Shown: piece after piece, positions 8,936 through 17,884 of the stretch | Layout: each line of letters opens with the position of its first letter | Numbering within the stretch: position 1 is the first letter of the stretch | DNA from: Hassallia byssoidea VB512170 | GTDB lineage: Bacteria > Cyanobacteriota > Cyanobacteriia > Cyanobacteriales > Nostocaceae | Assembly (NCBI RefSeq): GCF_000817785.2 | Contig: NZ_JTCM02000029.1 | Coordinates: 1 to 64,000 of the forward strand | Length of the DNA: 64,000 nt | Direction of reading: 5' to 3' | Notes under the pieces: generated by a model | The model's input: only the letters and a program-made list of their open reading frames with translations | Told to the model about the DNA's origin: nothing | Database searches by the model: none | Program-made: the position numbers and the translations under genes

Positions 8936-10675
8936 GTGAGTTTTTTACAAGGACGTTACCGTTTACTGAAACTGATAAGTCAAGGGAAATTTACCAAGAC
9001 TTTTCTGGCTGTGGATGAAAGTCAGTTTCCTGTAGTTCGTTGTGTGGTTCAAGAATTCTCGCTGCAAAAGGAAATTCTCATAGATTTTCAGCGAAAGGTG
9101 CAAGTGTTAGAAGAAATCGGTAAGCATCCACAAATTCCGGCTATTTTGGCATATTTCCAGGAGGAAGGGCAATTTTATTTGGTACAAGAGTTTATTGAGG
9201 GTAGCAATTTAGCTGAGGTGCTTGAGGATGAGGGTGTTTTTAGTGAAACTGAGATTTGGCAACTTTTAGAAAATTTGTTGCCTGTTCTCAAATATATTAG
9301 CGATCGCCATATCATTCACTGCAATATTAAACCCGAAAATATCATCCGCACAAAAGCGGGGGATTTGATATTAGTCAATTTTGCTACAGCTAAATTTGTG
9401 CCAGAAATGGACTATTTTACAGAGCATGGCAATATCGGCAGTCCAGAGTATGCGGCTTCGGAACAAACTAAGGGAAAATCCGTATTCGCAAGTGACCTTT
9501 ATAGCTTAGGTGTAACTTGCATTTACTTGCTGACGCATATTCCGCCGTTTGATTTATTTGATGTTGCTAATAAAAGCTTTGCTTGGCGAGATTATCTTAC
9601 CACTAAAGTAAGCGATCGCTTGGCGAAAATCCTTGACAAGTTGCTGGAAAACGCTGTTAACCGTCGCTTTCAATTGGCTGATGAAGTTTTGCAAGCAATG
9701 GGTATTAAATCCATAATCCCAAATCTAAAATCTAAAATCCAAAATCCTCCGTGGCAATGCTTGCATACTTTGACCAGAAATAATGTATTAAGTAATGTAA
9801 ATTCAATTGCGATTAGCCCTGATGGTAATATTTTGGTTAGTGGCAATGATGATAAAAGCATTATATTTTGGGATTTAAACACATTTGGTGCGATCGCTAA
9901 TCTTCAGGGACATTCCCAAGCGGTGAAATCAGTTGCTTTCAGTCCCGATGGAAAACTTTTGGCAACTGGTAGCGATGATAAAACTATCAAAATCTGGAAT
10001 GTTGACAACTTCCAAGAGATTTTTACTTTAGTTGGACATTCCCGCGCTGTCAAATCAGTCGCTTTTAGCCCCGATGGAAAGCTGCTAGCTAGTGGTAGCT
10101 GGGATAAAACAGTCAAAATCTGGGATGTTTATTCTTTTGAAGAAATTTCCACTTTGACTGGACATAAATTACAGGTGAGTGCAGTTGCGTTTAGCCCGCA
10201 AGAAAAGCTTTTGGCAAGTGCTAGTTTTGACACAACTATTAGCTTGTGGAAGTTGTATGCAAATGAATCGCAAAATCAATTGAAAAACCGCCCTCATCAA
10301 ACACTTATAGGTCATGCAAGGGCGGTTTTAACAGTCGCTTTCAGTCCGGATGGTCAAATTTTGGCGACGGGTAGCGATGATAACACTATTAAATTGTGGG
10401 AGGTGAACACTGGTAAGTTAATTCGCACACTTTCCAGTCATTCCTGGTCGGTGGTGACACTAGCTTTCAGTGCCGATGGAGAAACGTTGATTAGTGGAAG
10501 TTGGGACAAGACAATTAAACTTTCTGGGGTCAACACAACAGCAGAAATTGCTACTTTATCTGGTCATGTAGACTCAGTGTTTGCCCTTGCTGTCAGCCCT
10601 GTTGCACTGATTGCTAGTGGCAGCAGGGACAAGACAATCAAACTTTGGCAGCTTGTAGAATCACAATCAACTTAA
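8936..10675 (+). CDS. WD40-repeat protein with a degenerate Ser/Thr kinase domain (pseudokinase)
   Basis: A 579-residue protein starting at GTG after a GAAGGG motif. Residues 8-250 have the protein-kinase fold and residues 270-575 hold about seven WD40 repeats (GHSQAVKSVAFSPDGKLLATGSDDKTIKIWN type). All three catalytic positions are changed. The ATP-binding lysine is Gln39, HRD is His128-Cys129-Asn130 and the DFG aspartate is Asn148. Lys132 and Asn135 of the catalytic loop remain. Ordinary cyanobacterial WD40 kinases keep these residues, so this is best read as a pseudokinase scaffold. The linker at about 261-272 (IPNLKSKIQNP) is encoded by a heptamer repeat. Cellular partner unknown. Confidence 0.88.
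   Translation: MSFLQGRYRLLKLISQGKFTKTFLAVDESQFPVVRCVVQEFSLQKEILIDFQRKVQVLEEIGKHPQIPAILAYFQEEGQFYLVQEFIEGSNLAEVLEDEGVFSETEIWQLLENLLPVLKYISDRHIIHCNIKPENIIRTKAGDLILVNFATAKFVPEMDYFTEHGNIGSPEYAASEQTKGKSVFASDLYSLGVTCIYLLTHIPPFDLFDVANKSFAWRDYLTTKVSDRLAKILDKLLENAVNRRFQLADEVLQAMGIKSIIPNLKSKIQNPPWQCLHTLTRNNVLSNVNSIAISPDGNILVSGNDDKSIIFWDLNTFGAIANLQGHSQAVKSVAFSPDGKLLATGSDDKTIKIWNVDNFQEIFTLVGHSRAVKSVAFSPDGKLLASGSWDKTVKIWDVYSFEEISTLTGHKLQVSAVAFSPQEKLLASASFDTTISLWKLYANESQNQLKNRPHQTLIGHARAVLTVAFSPDGQILATGSDDNTIKLWEVNTGKLIRTLSSHSWSVVTLAFSADGETLISGSWDKTIKLSGVNTTAEIATLSGHVDSVFALAVSPVALIASGSRDKTIKLWQLVESQST
9716..9750. repeat. Heptamer repeat (AAAATCT/AAAATCC) inside the pseudokinase gene
   Basis: CCCAAATCTAAAATCTAAAA and the following AATCCAAAATCC form a heptamer-period tract. 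It is read in frame as the linker between the kinase-like and WD40 domains. Reverse-orientation versions lie at 24243-24266 and 48966-48998 upstream of other genes. Confidence 0.8.
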
Positions 10676-10685
10676 TTATGCGATA

Positions 10686-10985
10686 CTAGGCGCTACCTGT
10701 GAAGGTAACTTCGGGAAATTTTAGTTGAGCCTCAGCCATTGGACGGTTTCTGCCTTCCTCTTGCCAGTAGTTGATTACTTCTGTTCCTTTGTTGAGCAAC
10801 TCAACGCGATCGACGTCAGTAATCCAGTGTTTTGACTCAAGCTCTTTTTTTAACTCTTCCCAGGCATCATTTCTGGGCCAGAAAAAGTACTTAGTCAAGG
10901 GACTTGTGCCTTTGCCGACAACTTGATCGACCGCCAAGGCGACGTTTTCATCCAACCACAAAATTTTCAAAATAAACTTGGTCAA
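10686..10985 (-). CDS. ycf65: Probable 30S ribosomal protein PSRP-3 (Ycf65-like)
   Basis: A 99-residue protein matching from memory the PSRP-3/Ycf65 family along its full length: [59 protein letters not shown] and a C-terminal FTGSA. This small ribosomal subunit protein is typical of cyanobacteria and plastids. It is convergent with the WD40 pseudokinase gene, with only 10 bp between the stops, and appears monocistronic. Confidence 0.93.
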   Translation of the reverse strand: MTKFILKILWLDENVALAVDQVVGKGTSPLTKYFFWPRNDAWEELKKELESKHWITDVDRVELLNKGTEVINYWQEEGRNRPMAEAQLKFPEVTFTGSA

Positions 10986-11314
10986 TCATACCTCCGCTAA
11001 TTTGTGTGCCTTAAGGAATTAACTCATGCGATCGCTTATTTTAACGCAATACTTGACAAATTGACCAAATAACAATCGGGAGTGGGGAATGGGGAATGGG
11101 GAATGGGGAATGGAGAATGGAGAATGGAGAATAGGCAATTACCGATTACCAATTACCCAACGGGAGAGCCAGGTGCTTCAAGTCGGGAGACCCGACGGCA
11201 GGTGCTACAAACTCCTCCACCCCCGCAACGCACTGCCTCCCCAACGCACTGGCGAACCAATTACCAATTACCTCTTCCCCAATTCCCAATTACCAATTCC
11301 CAATTACCAATTTT
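10986..11314. repeat. Repeat-filled spacer (G-rich heptamers, AGGTGCTACAA element, AATTACC repeats)
   Basis: Three repeat types follow each other. GGGGAATGGGGAATGG units lie at about 11078-11133. An element with AGGTGCTACAA and CCCGCAACGCACTG lies at about 11165-11250 and is related to copies near 61500-61545 and 61945-61990. AATTACC/CCAATT units run from about 11258 to 11312, right up to the next start codon. Open frames here are made of the repeats and are not genes. Confidence 0.8.
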
Positions 11315-12094
11315 ATGACTGAACAAACAAATCCGCTGGTTATTTTCGATATTGATGGTGTGATCCGCGATGTTGGCGGTTCTTATAGACGAGCGATCGC
11401 CGATACTGTAGAGCATTTTACGGCAAATGCGTATCGTCCTACATCATTAGATATCGACCAACTGAAGTCTGAAGGCGTTTGGAATAACGATTGGGAAGCA
11501 TCCCAAGAGTTAATTTACCGCTATTTTGAAAAAGCTATACCCCGCGAACAATTGCAACTTGACTACAACACGATTGTTGCTTTTTTTCAATCGCGTTACC
11601 GAGGACCCGACCCGGACAATTGGACGGGTTATATCTGCGATGAGCCGTTATTGTTACAATCTAGCTATTTTGAGCAACTTACATTAGCTGGGATTGGCTG
11701 GGGATTTTTTAGCGGTGCAACTCGCGCTTCCGCTAATTATATTTTGCAAAAACGCCTGGGTTTAAAGTCGCCTATACTAGTGGCGATGGAAGATGCACCA
11801 AGTAAACCAGACCCTACCGGACTTTTCGCTACTATTCGCCTGTTGGGTCTTGACAAATTACAACCAGTGATATATACGGGGGATACGGTAGCAGATATGT
11901 ACACGGTGGAGAAGGCGCGAATTATTGAGCCTAACCGCACTTGGATTGGTGTAGGTATTTTACCGCCGCATGTGCAGGAGACGGTAGCGCGTCGTGAAGC
12001 TTATGCGGAAACATTGCGAGAAGCCGGAGCGGCGATAGTTTTGAGCAATGTGCAAGAATTAACATCGGTGCAAATTGAGCAATTATTGCGGTAA
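11315..12094 (+). CDS. HAD superfamily hydrolase (subfamily IA, TIGR01548-like)
   Basis: A 259-residue HAD-fold phosphatase-like protein. Motif I is VIFDIDGVIRD (residues 9-19), motif II FFSGATRAS, the motif III lysine lies in KPDPTGL, and motif IV is YTGDTVADM. All catalytic residues are present, so it should be an active phosphohydrolase; the substrate is unknown. Proteins of this type in cyanobacteria have been grouped as TIGR01548. The start codon directly follows an AATTACC repeat tract, so it has no obvious Shine-Dalgarno. Confidence 0.85.
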   Translation: MTEQTNPLVIFDIDGVIRDVGGSYRRAIADTVEHFTANAYRPTSLDIDQLKSEGVWNNDWEASQELIYRYFEKAIPREQLQLDYNTIVAFFQSRYRGPDPDNWTGYICDEPLLLQSSYFEQLTLAGIGWGFFSGATRASANYILQKRLGLKSPILVAMEDAPSKPDPTGLFATIRLLGLDKLQPVIYTGDTVADMYTVEKARIIEPNRTWIGVGILPPHVQETVARREAYAETLREAGAAIVLSNVQELTSVQIEQLLR

Positions 12095-12213
12095 TGCAAA
12101 CCTAAATAAATTCTGGAGATGTTTGGAAGCGTGACAAAAATGATTTAGGCTAACACGAAAGATTTCTTGATCGAAATCTGCATCTACCAAAGATTCTGAA
12201 TTAAGGCGATCGC

Positions 12214-13671
12214 ATGACCAACGGCGTAATAATGCAATATTTCCATTGGTACATCCCCGATGATGGTAGCCTATGGAATCAACTGAACAAAACGGCTCAC
12301 GAGTTAAAGAGTGCAGGCTTCACAGTTTTATGGCTACCACCAGCTTACAAGGGTACTGGTGGCGGTAGAGATGTCGGCTACGGAGTCTACGATTTATTTG
12401 ATTTGGGTGAGTTCAATCAAAAAGGCAGTGTCCGCACAAAATACGGAACACGCGATCAATATCTGACAGCGATTAAAACCGCTCAAAATGCCGGCATTCA
12501 AATTTACGCCGATGTAGTTTTCAACCACAAAGATGGTGGAGATGAAACAGAACGCATCTGGGCAGAGGAAATGGATTGGAATGACCGCAACCGTCCAGTC
12601 AGCGATTGGTATGAAATTGAAGCTTATACCAAGTTCAATTTTTCTGGTCGTGGAGATAAATACTCCAGCATGAAGTGGCATTGGTGGTGCTTTGATACAT
12701 TATCCTACAATGCAGCCACCCAACGAGGTGATAAACTCTACCGTATCAAGAACAATAACTTTGAGACAGAAGTTAGTCACGAACACGGTAACTATGACTA
12801 TTTGATGGCGAACGACTTGGATATGGGTAACGAGTTCGTGCGCGGTGAATTGATGTATTGGGGACGTTGGTTTGTTGACACTACAGGTGTAGATGGCTTC
12901 CGGATTGATGCGGTTAAACATATTCGTTCCAGCTTTTTCCGCGACTGGCTGAACCATCTGCGAGTGCATTTTGGCGGGCGAGAATTGTTTAGTGTGGGGG
13001 AGTACTGGTCACAGGATATCGAGGCGTTACACGGCTATATAGCTGCTAGCGATGGACGATTATCGTTGTTTGATGTGCCTCTGCATTTCAAGTTTCATCA
13101 AGCAAGTCGCCAAGGTAATAGTTTCGATATGCGATCGCTTTTTGACAGAACTTTAGTTAAGGAACAACCAAGCAAAGCTGTCACTTTTGTGGAAAACCAC
13201 GATACTCAACCGTGTCAAGCGTTAGAGTCTCCCGTTGAACCTTGGTTCAAACCTTTGGCTTATGCACTAATTTTGCTACGTCGCGAAGGTTATCCTTGCG
13301 TTTTTTATGCAGATTATTACGGAGCGCAATATCATGATAAGGGACGTGATGCAACTCTTTATTCTCACCGTTTCTTGATTGACAAGTTCATAAAAGCGCG
13401 TAATGAATACGGTTTCGGCGACCAACACGATTACTTTGACCATGCGAATACTATCGGTTGGACGCGCTTGGGTAATAGCGAACATCCGGGGGCAATGGCT
13501 GTAGTGTTGACTAACGGTGAATCTGGCAGCAAGTGGATGAATATGTTTCGACCGAATGCAGCTTTCTACGATTCCACCGGACATATCCAGGATATTGTCT
13601 ATACTAACAGTGACGGATGGGGAAATTTTTCTTGTCCGGGTGGTTCTGTGTCAGTTTGGTTGCAAAAGTAG
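12214..13671 (+). CDS. Cytoplasmic alpha-amylase (GH13)
   Basis: A 485-residue GH13 enzyme without signal peptide. The N-terminus (MTNGVIMQYFHWYIPDDG) and size match cytoplasmic/liquefying alpha-amylases (AmyS/AmyA type). The catalytic set is complete: Asp232 in GFRIDAVKHI, Glu263 in SVGEYW and Asp330 in FVENHD. It should hydrolyse internal alpha-1,4 bonds of glycogen or maltodextrins in the cytosol. It stands alone between the HAD gene and the P450 gene. A second GH13 gene lies at 52541. Confidence 0.93.
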   Translation: MTNGVIMQYFHWYIPDDGSLWNQLNKTAHELKSAGFTVLWLPPAYKGTGGGRDVGYGVYDLFDLGEFNQKGSVRTKYGTRDQYLTAIKTAQNAGIQIYADVVFNHKDGGDETERIWAEEMDWNDRNRPVSDWYEIEAYTKFNFSGRGDKYSSMKWHWWCFDTLSYNAATQRGDKLYRIKNNNFETEVSHEHGNYDYLMANDLDMGNEFVRGELMYWGRWFVDTTGVDGFRIDAVKHIRSSFFRDWLNHLRVHFGGRELFSVGEYWSQDIEALHGYIAASDGRLSLFDVPLHFKFHQASRQGNSFDMRSLFDRTLVKEQPSKAVTFVENHDTQPCQALESPVEPWFKPLAYALILLRREGYPCVFYADYYGAQYHDKGRDATLYSHRFLIDKFIKARNEYGFGDQHDYFDHANTIGWTRLGNSEHPGAMAVVLTNGESGSKWMNMFRPNAAFYDSTGHIQDIVYTNSDGWGNFSCPGGSVSVWLQK

Positions 13672-13682
13672 TAAAGCTTTTT

Positions 13683-13733
13683 GTAGTAAGGACTTTAGTC
13701 CTTCATAATCTGAGGACTTCAGTCCTCACTACG
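13683..13733. repeat. GTAGTAAGG palindrome pair
   Basis: GTAGTAAGGACTTTAGTCCTT followed by TGAGGACTTCAGTCCTCACTAC makes two nested palindromes between the amylase and P450 genes. The same architecture with other arm sequences is found at 6454, 33192, 33307 and 54251. Confidence 0.85.
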
Positions 13734-13753
13734 AACTTATAAAAAAGTGAAAA

Positions 13754-15148
13754 ATGCCTACATTTAAACTGCCCGATGGTCCTCAGACTCACCCTTGGAT
13801 ACAGACGTTTCAGTGGCTGACTCGTCCTTTAGAATATATGGAAGAGTGTACTAAACGCTATGGTGATATCTTCACCCTGAATTTTAGACAAAATTCTGCT
13901 CCTCAAGTATTCATTAGCAACCCCCAAGTGATTCAGCAGATTTTTACTACCGATCCAAAATTATTAGACTCTGGTGAGGCAGCAGGTATAAAATCCCCTT
14001 TATTGGGACAAAACTCACTGATAGCGTTAGACGGAAAGCCCCATCAAAGGCAAAGAAAGCTGTTGACACCGCCGTTGCACGGAGAACGGATGCTGGCTTA
14101 TGGTCAGTTAATCCGCAATATCACCGAACAAGTAACTAGTCAATGGCAGGTTGGGGAAACTTTTGCAGTGCGACCGTCGATGCAAGCAATCTCTTTTCAA
14201 GTAATTTTAAAAGCTGTATTTGGTTTAGAAGACGGACCACGCTATGAGAAACTCAAAGAACTCCTGATTGAAATCCTCAATCCCAAAGTACCTATTTTTA
14301 GGACACTGCTGCTGATTTTCCCAGCACTGCGGCAAGATTTAGGAGCGTGGAGTCCTTGGGCAAAGTACCTGCGTCTACGCTCCTCAATTAACGAACTTAT
14401 CTACGCTGAAATTCGCGATCGCAAAGCACAACTTGATTCATCTCGGACTGATATTTTATCTTTGATGATGGCTGCTCGTGATGAAGCAGGAGAGCCAATG
14501 ACAGAGGTAGAATTACGTGATGAGTTGATGACTTTGTTGGTAGCAGGTCACGAAACTACTGCAAATAGTTTATCATGGGCGCTGTACTGGATTCATCATC
14601 TGCCGCAGGTGCGTGAGAAACTTTTGCAAGAACTGGATAACTTGGGTGAACAGCCCGATCCTAACGCTATTTTGCGCTTACCCTATTTAAATGCTGTCTG
14701 TTCGGAAACACTGCGGATTTACCCAGTCGCGATGTCAGCTTTAAATCGACTGGTAAAATCACCATTACAAATCGGGGGATACACATTTGAGCCTGGCACT
14801 CTACTGGTTCCCTCTATTTATTTAACTCATCATCGAGAAGATTTGTATCCTCAGCCAAAGCAGTTTAAGCCAGAGCGTTTTTTAGAACGTCAATTTACCC
14901 CCTATGAGTATTTACCCTTTGGTGGTGGTAATCGTCGCTGTATTGGGATGGCATTTGCGTTGTTTGAGATGAAACTGGTTTTAGCGACAATTCTGTCTGA
15001 TTGGCAAATGGAACTGGCTGATAGCAAACCTGTGCAAGCAGTGCGTCATGGTCTTTTATTTGTACCAGCAGGGGGTGTGCAAATGGTAGTGAAAGGGAAG
15101 CGTCCTCAAAATCAGCGAGTCCGTGAGACTAGCTCTAGTTCAGTTTAA
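13754..15148 (+). CDS. Cytochrome P450 (CYP110-like)
   Basis: A 464-residue soluble P450. The I-helix oxygen-binding motif AGHETTAN is at residues 264-271. The K-helix ETLR is followed by PERF, and the heme loop is FGGGNRRCIGMAFA with the thiolate ligand Cys396. No N-terminal membrane anchor is seen. Overall it resembles the CYP110 family common in heterocystous cyanobacteria, whose members oxidise fatty acids or terpenes; the substrate here is not predictable. The glycosyltransferase gene starts 41 bp downstream on the same strand, suggesting a two-gene operon that hydroxylates and then glycosylates a lipid. Confidence 0.92.
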   Translation: MPTFKLPDGPQTHPWIQTFQWLTRPLEYMEECTKRYGDIFTLNFRQNSAPQVFISNPQVIQQIFTTDPKLLDSGEAAGIKSPLLGQNSLIALDGKPHQRQRKLLTPPLHGERMLAYGQLIRNITEQVTSQWQVGETFAVRPSMQAISFQVILKAVFGLEDGPRYEKLKELLIEILNPKVPIFRTLLLIFPALRQDLGAWSPWAKYLRLRSSINELIYAEIRDRKAQLDSSRTDILSLMMAARDEAGEPMTEVELRDELMTLLVAGHETTANSLSWALYWIHHLPQVREKLLQELDNLGEQPDPNAILRLPYLNAVCSETLRIYPVAMSALNRLVKSPLQIGGYTFEPGTLLVPSIYLTHHREDLYPQPKQFKPERFLERQFTPYEYLPFGGGNRRCIGMAFALFEMKLVLATILSDWQMELADSKPVQAVRHGLLFVPAGGVQMVVKGKRPQNQRVRETSSSSV

Positions 15149-15189
15149 GGCGTTTTAGAATGGGATAAAGTGTTAACTATTTATACTAT

Positions 15190-16518
15190 ATGTCTCGTAT
15201 TGGTATTCTGTGTCCTGGCGCAATCGGTCATCTAAATCCGATGTGCAATTTGGGAATTGAACTGCTACGCCGTGGACACAAAGTCATATTGTTTGGTGTG
15301 CCAGAAGTAGAAGAAAAAATTTCTCAGTCTAACTTGGAATTTTCTGAAATTGGGGGTAGTGATTTTCCCCTTGGCAGCATAGAAACTATGTATGCTCAAT
15401 TGGGACAATTAACTGGATTGTCAGGCTTAAAATTTGCCATCCAGTTTTTTAAGAAAGAAGCTATTATGTTGTTTCGTGATGCTCCTAACGCTATTCGTAA
15501 CGCTCAAATTGACTTTCTTATTGTCGATCAAGTTACAAGCGCTGGGGGAACCATCGCCGACTATCTAAACTTACCTTTTATTACAGTCTGCAATGCATTA
15601 CCCATTAATAAAGAACCTGGTGTTCCTCCTTATTTCACTCACTGGAGATATAAAAACGTTTGGTGGGCTAAACTGCGAAATCAGTTGGGAAATGTTATAA
15701 CCAATTATCTGAGCCGATCCATTTGGGATGTATTGGTTCAGCAGAGAAAAGCATGGCATTTGCCACCTCATTACAAGCGGGATGATTCCTATTCAAAACT
15801 TGCCCAGATATCTCAATTGCCTCAAGAACTGGATTTTCCCCGTCAAAAAATCGTACCGTGGTTTCATTATGCAGGACCTCTTAGGAATCCCTCAGATATA
15901 GAACCTGTATCCTTAAATAAACAGCATTTCTCTTTTGAATTACTAAACGGTAAGCCCTTAATATATGCAAATCTAGGAACATTACAAAACCAAAATTTGA
16001 AAATTTTTCGTTGCATTGCAGAAGCCTGCTTGGATATTGATGCTCAGTTAGTAATATCTCTAGGAAATCCTAAAGCAGATGTATCGAAGGCTGATTTCCC
16101 TGGAAATCCAATTGTGGTTGCTTTCCCTCCTCATCAACAACTCATTAACCGTTCTCACTTGGTCATTACTCACGCAGGCAGCACAGCGGTGAGTTGTTTA
16201 AGTAGTGGGGTTCCAATGGTTGCCATTCCAATTACCACCGATCAACCAGGCATGGCAGCAAGGGTTGCACAAGCTGGTGCGGGTGAAGTCGTGCCCCTCG
16301 CCAAACTGAATGTGCCTAAGTTAAAGACGGCTATTAAGAGGGTGTTGGAAGATCGTACTTATCGAGATAATGCAGCGAAACTATGCTCCGCTATTCAGGA
16401 TTCAGGAGGAGTGTGCTATGCTGCCGATGTCATCGAACAAGTAATACACACCAGATCTCCTGCTTTGAATAAACGTCTACGGGGTTGTGGTGTAAATACC
16501 CAAAGATGTGCAAGTTGA
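15190..16518 (+). CDS. GT1-type glycosyltransferase (MGT/CrtX-like)
   Basis: A 442-residue GT-B glycosyltransferase. The N-terminal acceptor domain starts with ILCPGAIGHLNPM, and the C-terminal donor domain has ITHAGSTAVSCLSSGVPMVAIPI and DQPGMAARVAQAGAGE, the nucleotide-sugar binding signature of the UGT/MGT and zeaxanthin-glucosyltransferase group. Likely activity: transfer of a UDP-sugar to a lipophilic hydroxyl. Its place 41 bp after a P450 suggests it acts on that enzyme's product; a carotenoid or other terpenoid is possible. The last 15 residues (RLRGCGVNTQRCAS) look unlike the family and may be a decayed end. Confidence 0.85.
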   Translation: MSRIGILCPGAIGHLNPMCNLGIELLRRGHKVILFGVPEVEEKISQSNLEFSEIGGSDFPLGSIETMYAQLGQLTGLSGLKFAIQFFKKEAIMLFRDAPNAIRNAQIDFLIVDQVTSAGGTIADYLNLPFITVCNALPINKEPGVPPYFTHWRYKNVWWAKLRNQLGNVITNYLSRSIWDVLVQQRKAWHLPPHYKRDDSYSKLAQISQLPQELDFPRQKIVPWFHYAGPLRNPSDIEPVSLNKQHFSFELLNGKPLIYANLGTLQNQNLKIFRCIAEACLDIDAQLVISLGNPKADVSKADFPGNPIVVAFPPHQQLINRSHLVITHAGSTAVSCLSSGVPMVAIPITTDQPGMAARVAQAGAGEVVPLAKLNVPKLKTAIKRVLEDRTYRDNAAKLCSAIQDSGGVCYAADVIEQVIHTRSPALNKRLRGCGVNTQRCAS

Positions 16519-16865
16519 ATACGGAATTGGGCGCGATCGCTCCCAACCCCCATGAGCAACATCCACAACCTGAACTTTGGTTTACTAGCAAAGCTTCACC
16601 TTAAAATCAGCTTATAGCTGTAATCGTTGTTGATGATAGCTGAAAGTCGGCTAATTCTAGGAAAATCAGCATAAGGAGCCTTGACAAGATGCATAAAGTA
16701 GTATCTATTCAGGAAATGCCAATTGTGTTTTAGATGATTTATCAAATTCATCGACTGTTTTTAAGTAATTTAATATTGATTGCCAAGGAAGTAATCGAAT
16801 TATCATTACCTAAGCTGTAATGGGTGTGAGCGATCGCAATTTATGCAGTCTGACTCTGTAGTTTT
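16519..16865. other. Spacer between convergent genes; nothing definite
   Basis: It contains two HIP1 octamers and AT-rich DNA. No ORF, RNA gene or convincing terminator was identified. Confidence 0.5.
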
Positions 16866-17672
16866 CTACTGCAATTTCAAAAATTTATCTAAAGCTGATA
16901 TCATACTGGGGGGCCATCTGCGGATATTTTTCACCCAATCAATATCTTTGTAGCGTCTATCAAGTCCTTCAGCTGCTACCCAGTTACTTTCCGCTTCACC
17001 TTGTTGTCCCTTTACCCAGTAAGCTGCGGTCAGCGCTGCACGCATATCGGCAAATTTCGGATATTTGCGGAGGATATTCCGCATTTGGCGAATTGCTTCG
17101 TCTATTTGACCGGTTTCGTAAAGTGCCAGAGCGTAATTTGCACGAGCGAAGGCAAAATTTGGAGCGATTTCAGTTGACTTTTGATAATCAGCGATCGCTT
17201 CTTCCCATTCTCCCTTACCGGCTTTCGCATTTCCGCGATTATTATACGCCATCGCATCTTTAGGGTCAAGCTCTAACAAATGATTGTAATCAGCTAAAGC
17301 ATCATCCCATCTTCCCAATCCTTCCAACGCTGTACCGCGATTCAAATAAGGATCGGTGGCATTTGGCGCAAGTTCTATCGCTTTGTTATAATCGGCGATC
17401 GCTTCAAGCAACTTATTCTGACTTACTCTCGAATTTCCCCGGTTACTCCATATTGCCGGATTTTGAGGAAATTGCTCGATAATCTCTGTCCAGTACTTTT
17501 CAGCAGTAACAAAATCACCTTTATCTGTAGCAGCAAAAGCCTTCTTCGCTAACTCATCCCCTTTTTGTAACTGTTCTTCCGTAAATTGGGGGAGTTGCGA
17601 TTGTGCCATAACTGGTTCACCCTGTCCAAACACAAGCAACAAACTTAACAAAATAGCAATTAATTTAATCAT
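16866..17672 (-). CDS. Secreted/lumenal TPR protein
   Basis: A 268-residue protein with an N-terminal signal peptide (hydrophobic KLIAILLSLLLVFGQG, probable cut near PVMAQS at about 23-25). It then has five or six TPR motifs (for example AIWSNRGNSRVSQNKLLEAIADYNKAIELAP and relatives, listed here as a pattern from about 75 to 200). TPR arrays bind proteins; the partner is unknown. Such proteins in cyanobacteria are often lumenal or periplasmic. It is downstream of ruvB on the same strand, separated by about 210 bp of repeat DNA. Confidence 0.8.
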   Translation of the reverse strand: MIKLIAILLSLLLVFGQGEPVMAQSQLPQFTEEQLQKGDELAKKAFAATDKGDFVTAEKYWTEIIEQFPQNPAIWSNRGNSRVSQNKLLEAIADYNKAIELAPNATDPYLNRGTALEGLGRWDDALADYNHLLELDPKDAMAYNNRGNAKAGKGEWEEAIADYQKSTEIAPNFAFARANYALALYETGQIDEAIRQMRNILRKYPKFADMRAALTAAYWVKGQQGEAESNWVAAEGLDRRYKDIDWVKNIRRWPPSMISALDKFLKLQ

Positions 17673-17699
17673 CTGCGGTTAAAATCCACAATTTATCAT

Positions 17700-17878
17700 G
17701 ACGATGGGGGAGATGGGAGTGGGGAGTGGGGGAGAGGGGGGGATGGGGAGAAAGAAGAATTATTCTCCTTGTCTCCTTGTCTCCTTGTCTCCTTGTCTCC
17801 CTGTCCCCTTGTCTCCTTGTCCTCCTTGTCCCCTTGTCCCCTTGTCCCCCTTGTCCCCTTGTCTCCCTGTCTCCCTTT
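17700..17878. repeat. Heptamer repeats (CTCCTTGT/CCCCTTGT)
   Basis: About 17 tandem units of CCTTGTC with variants lie between ruvB and the TPR gene, next to a G-rich heptamer tract (17703-17750). Open frames across it in several registers are repeat artefacts. Confidence 0.9.
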
Positions 17879-17884
17879 CAAGTC

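Noticed and set aside
11082-11322. Two overlapping 77-78 codon ORFs
   Set aside because: They are translations of heptamer and palindromic repeats in two frames.
16519-16865. Small gene or RNA in the spacer
   Set aside because: No ribosome site, conserved structure or terminator was found.
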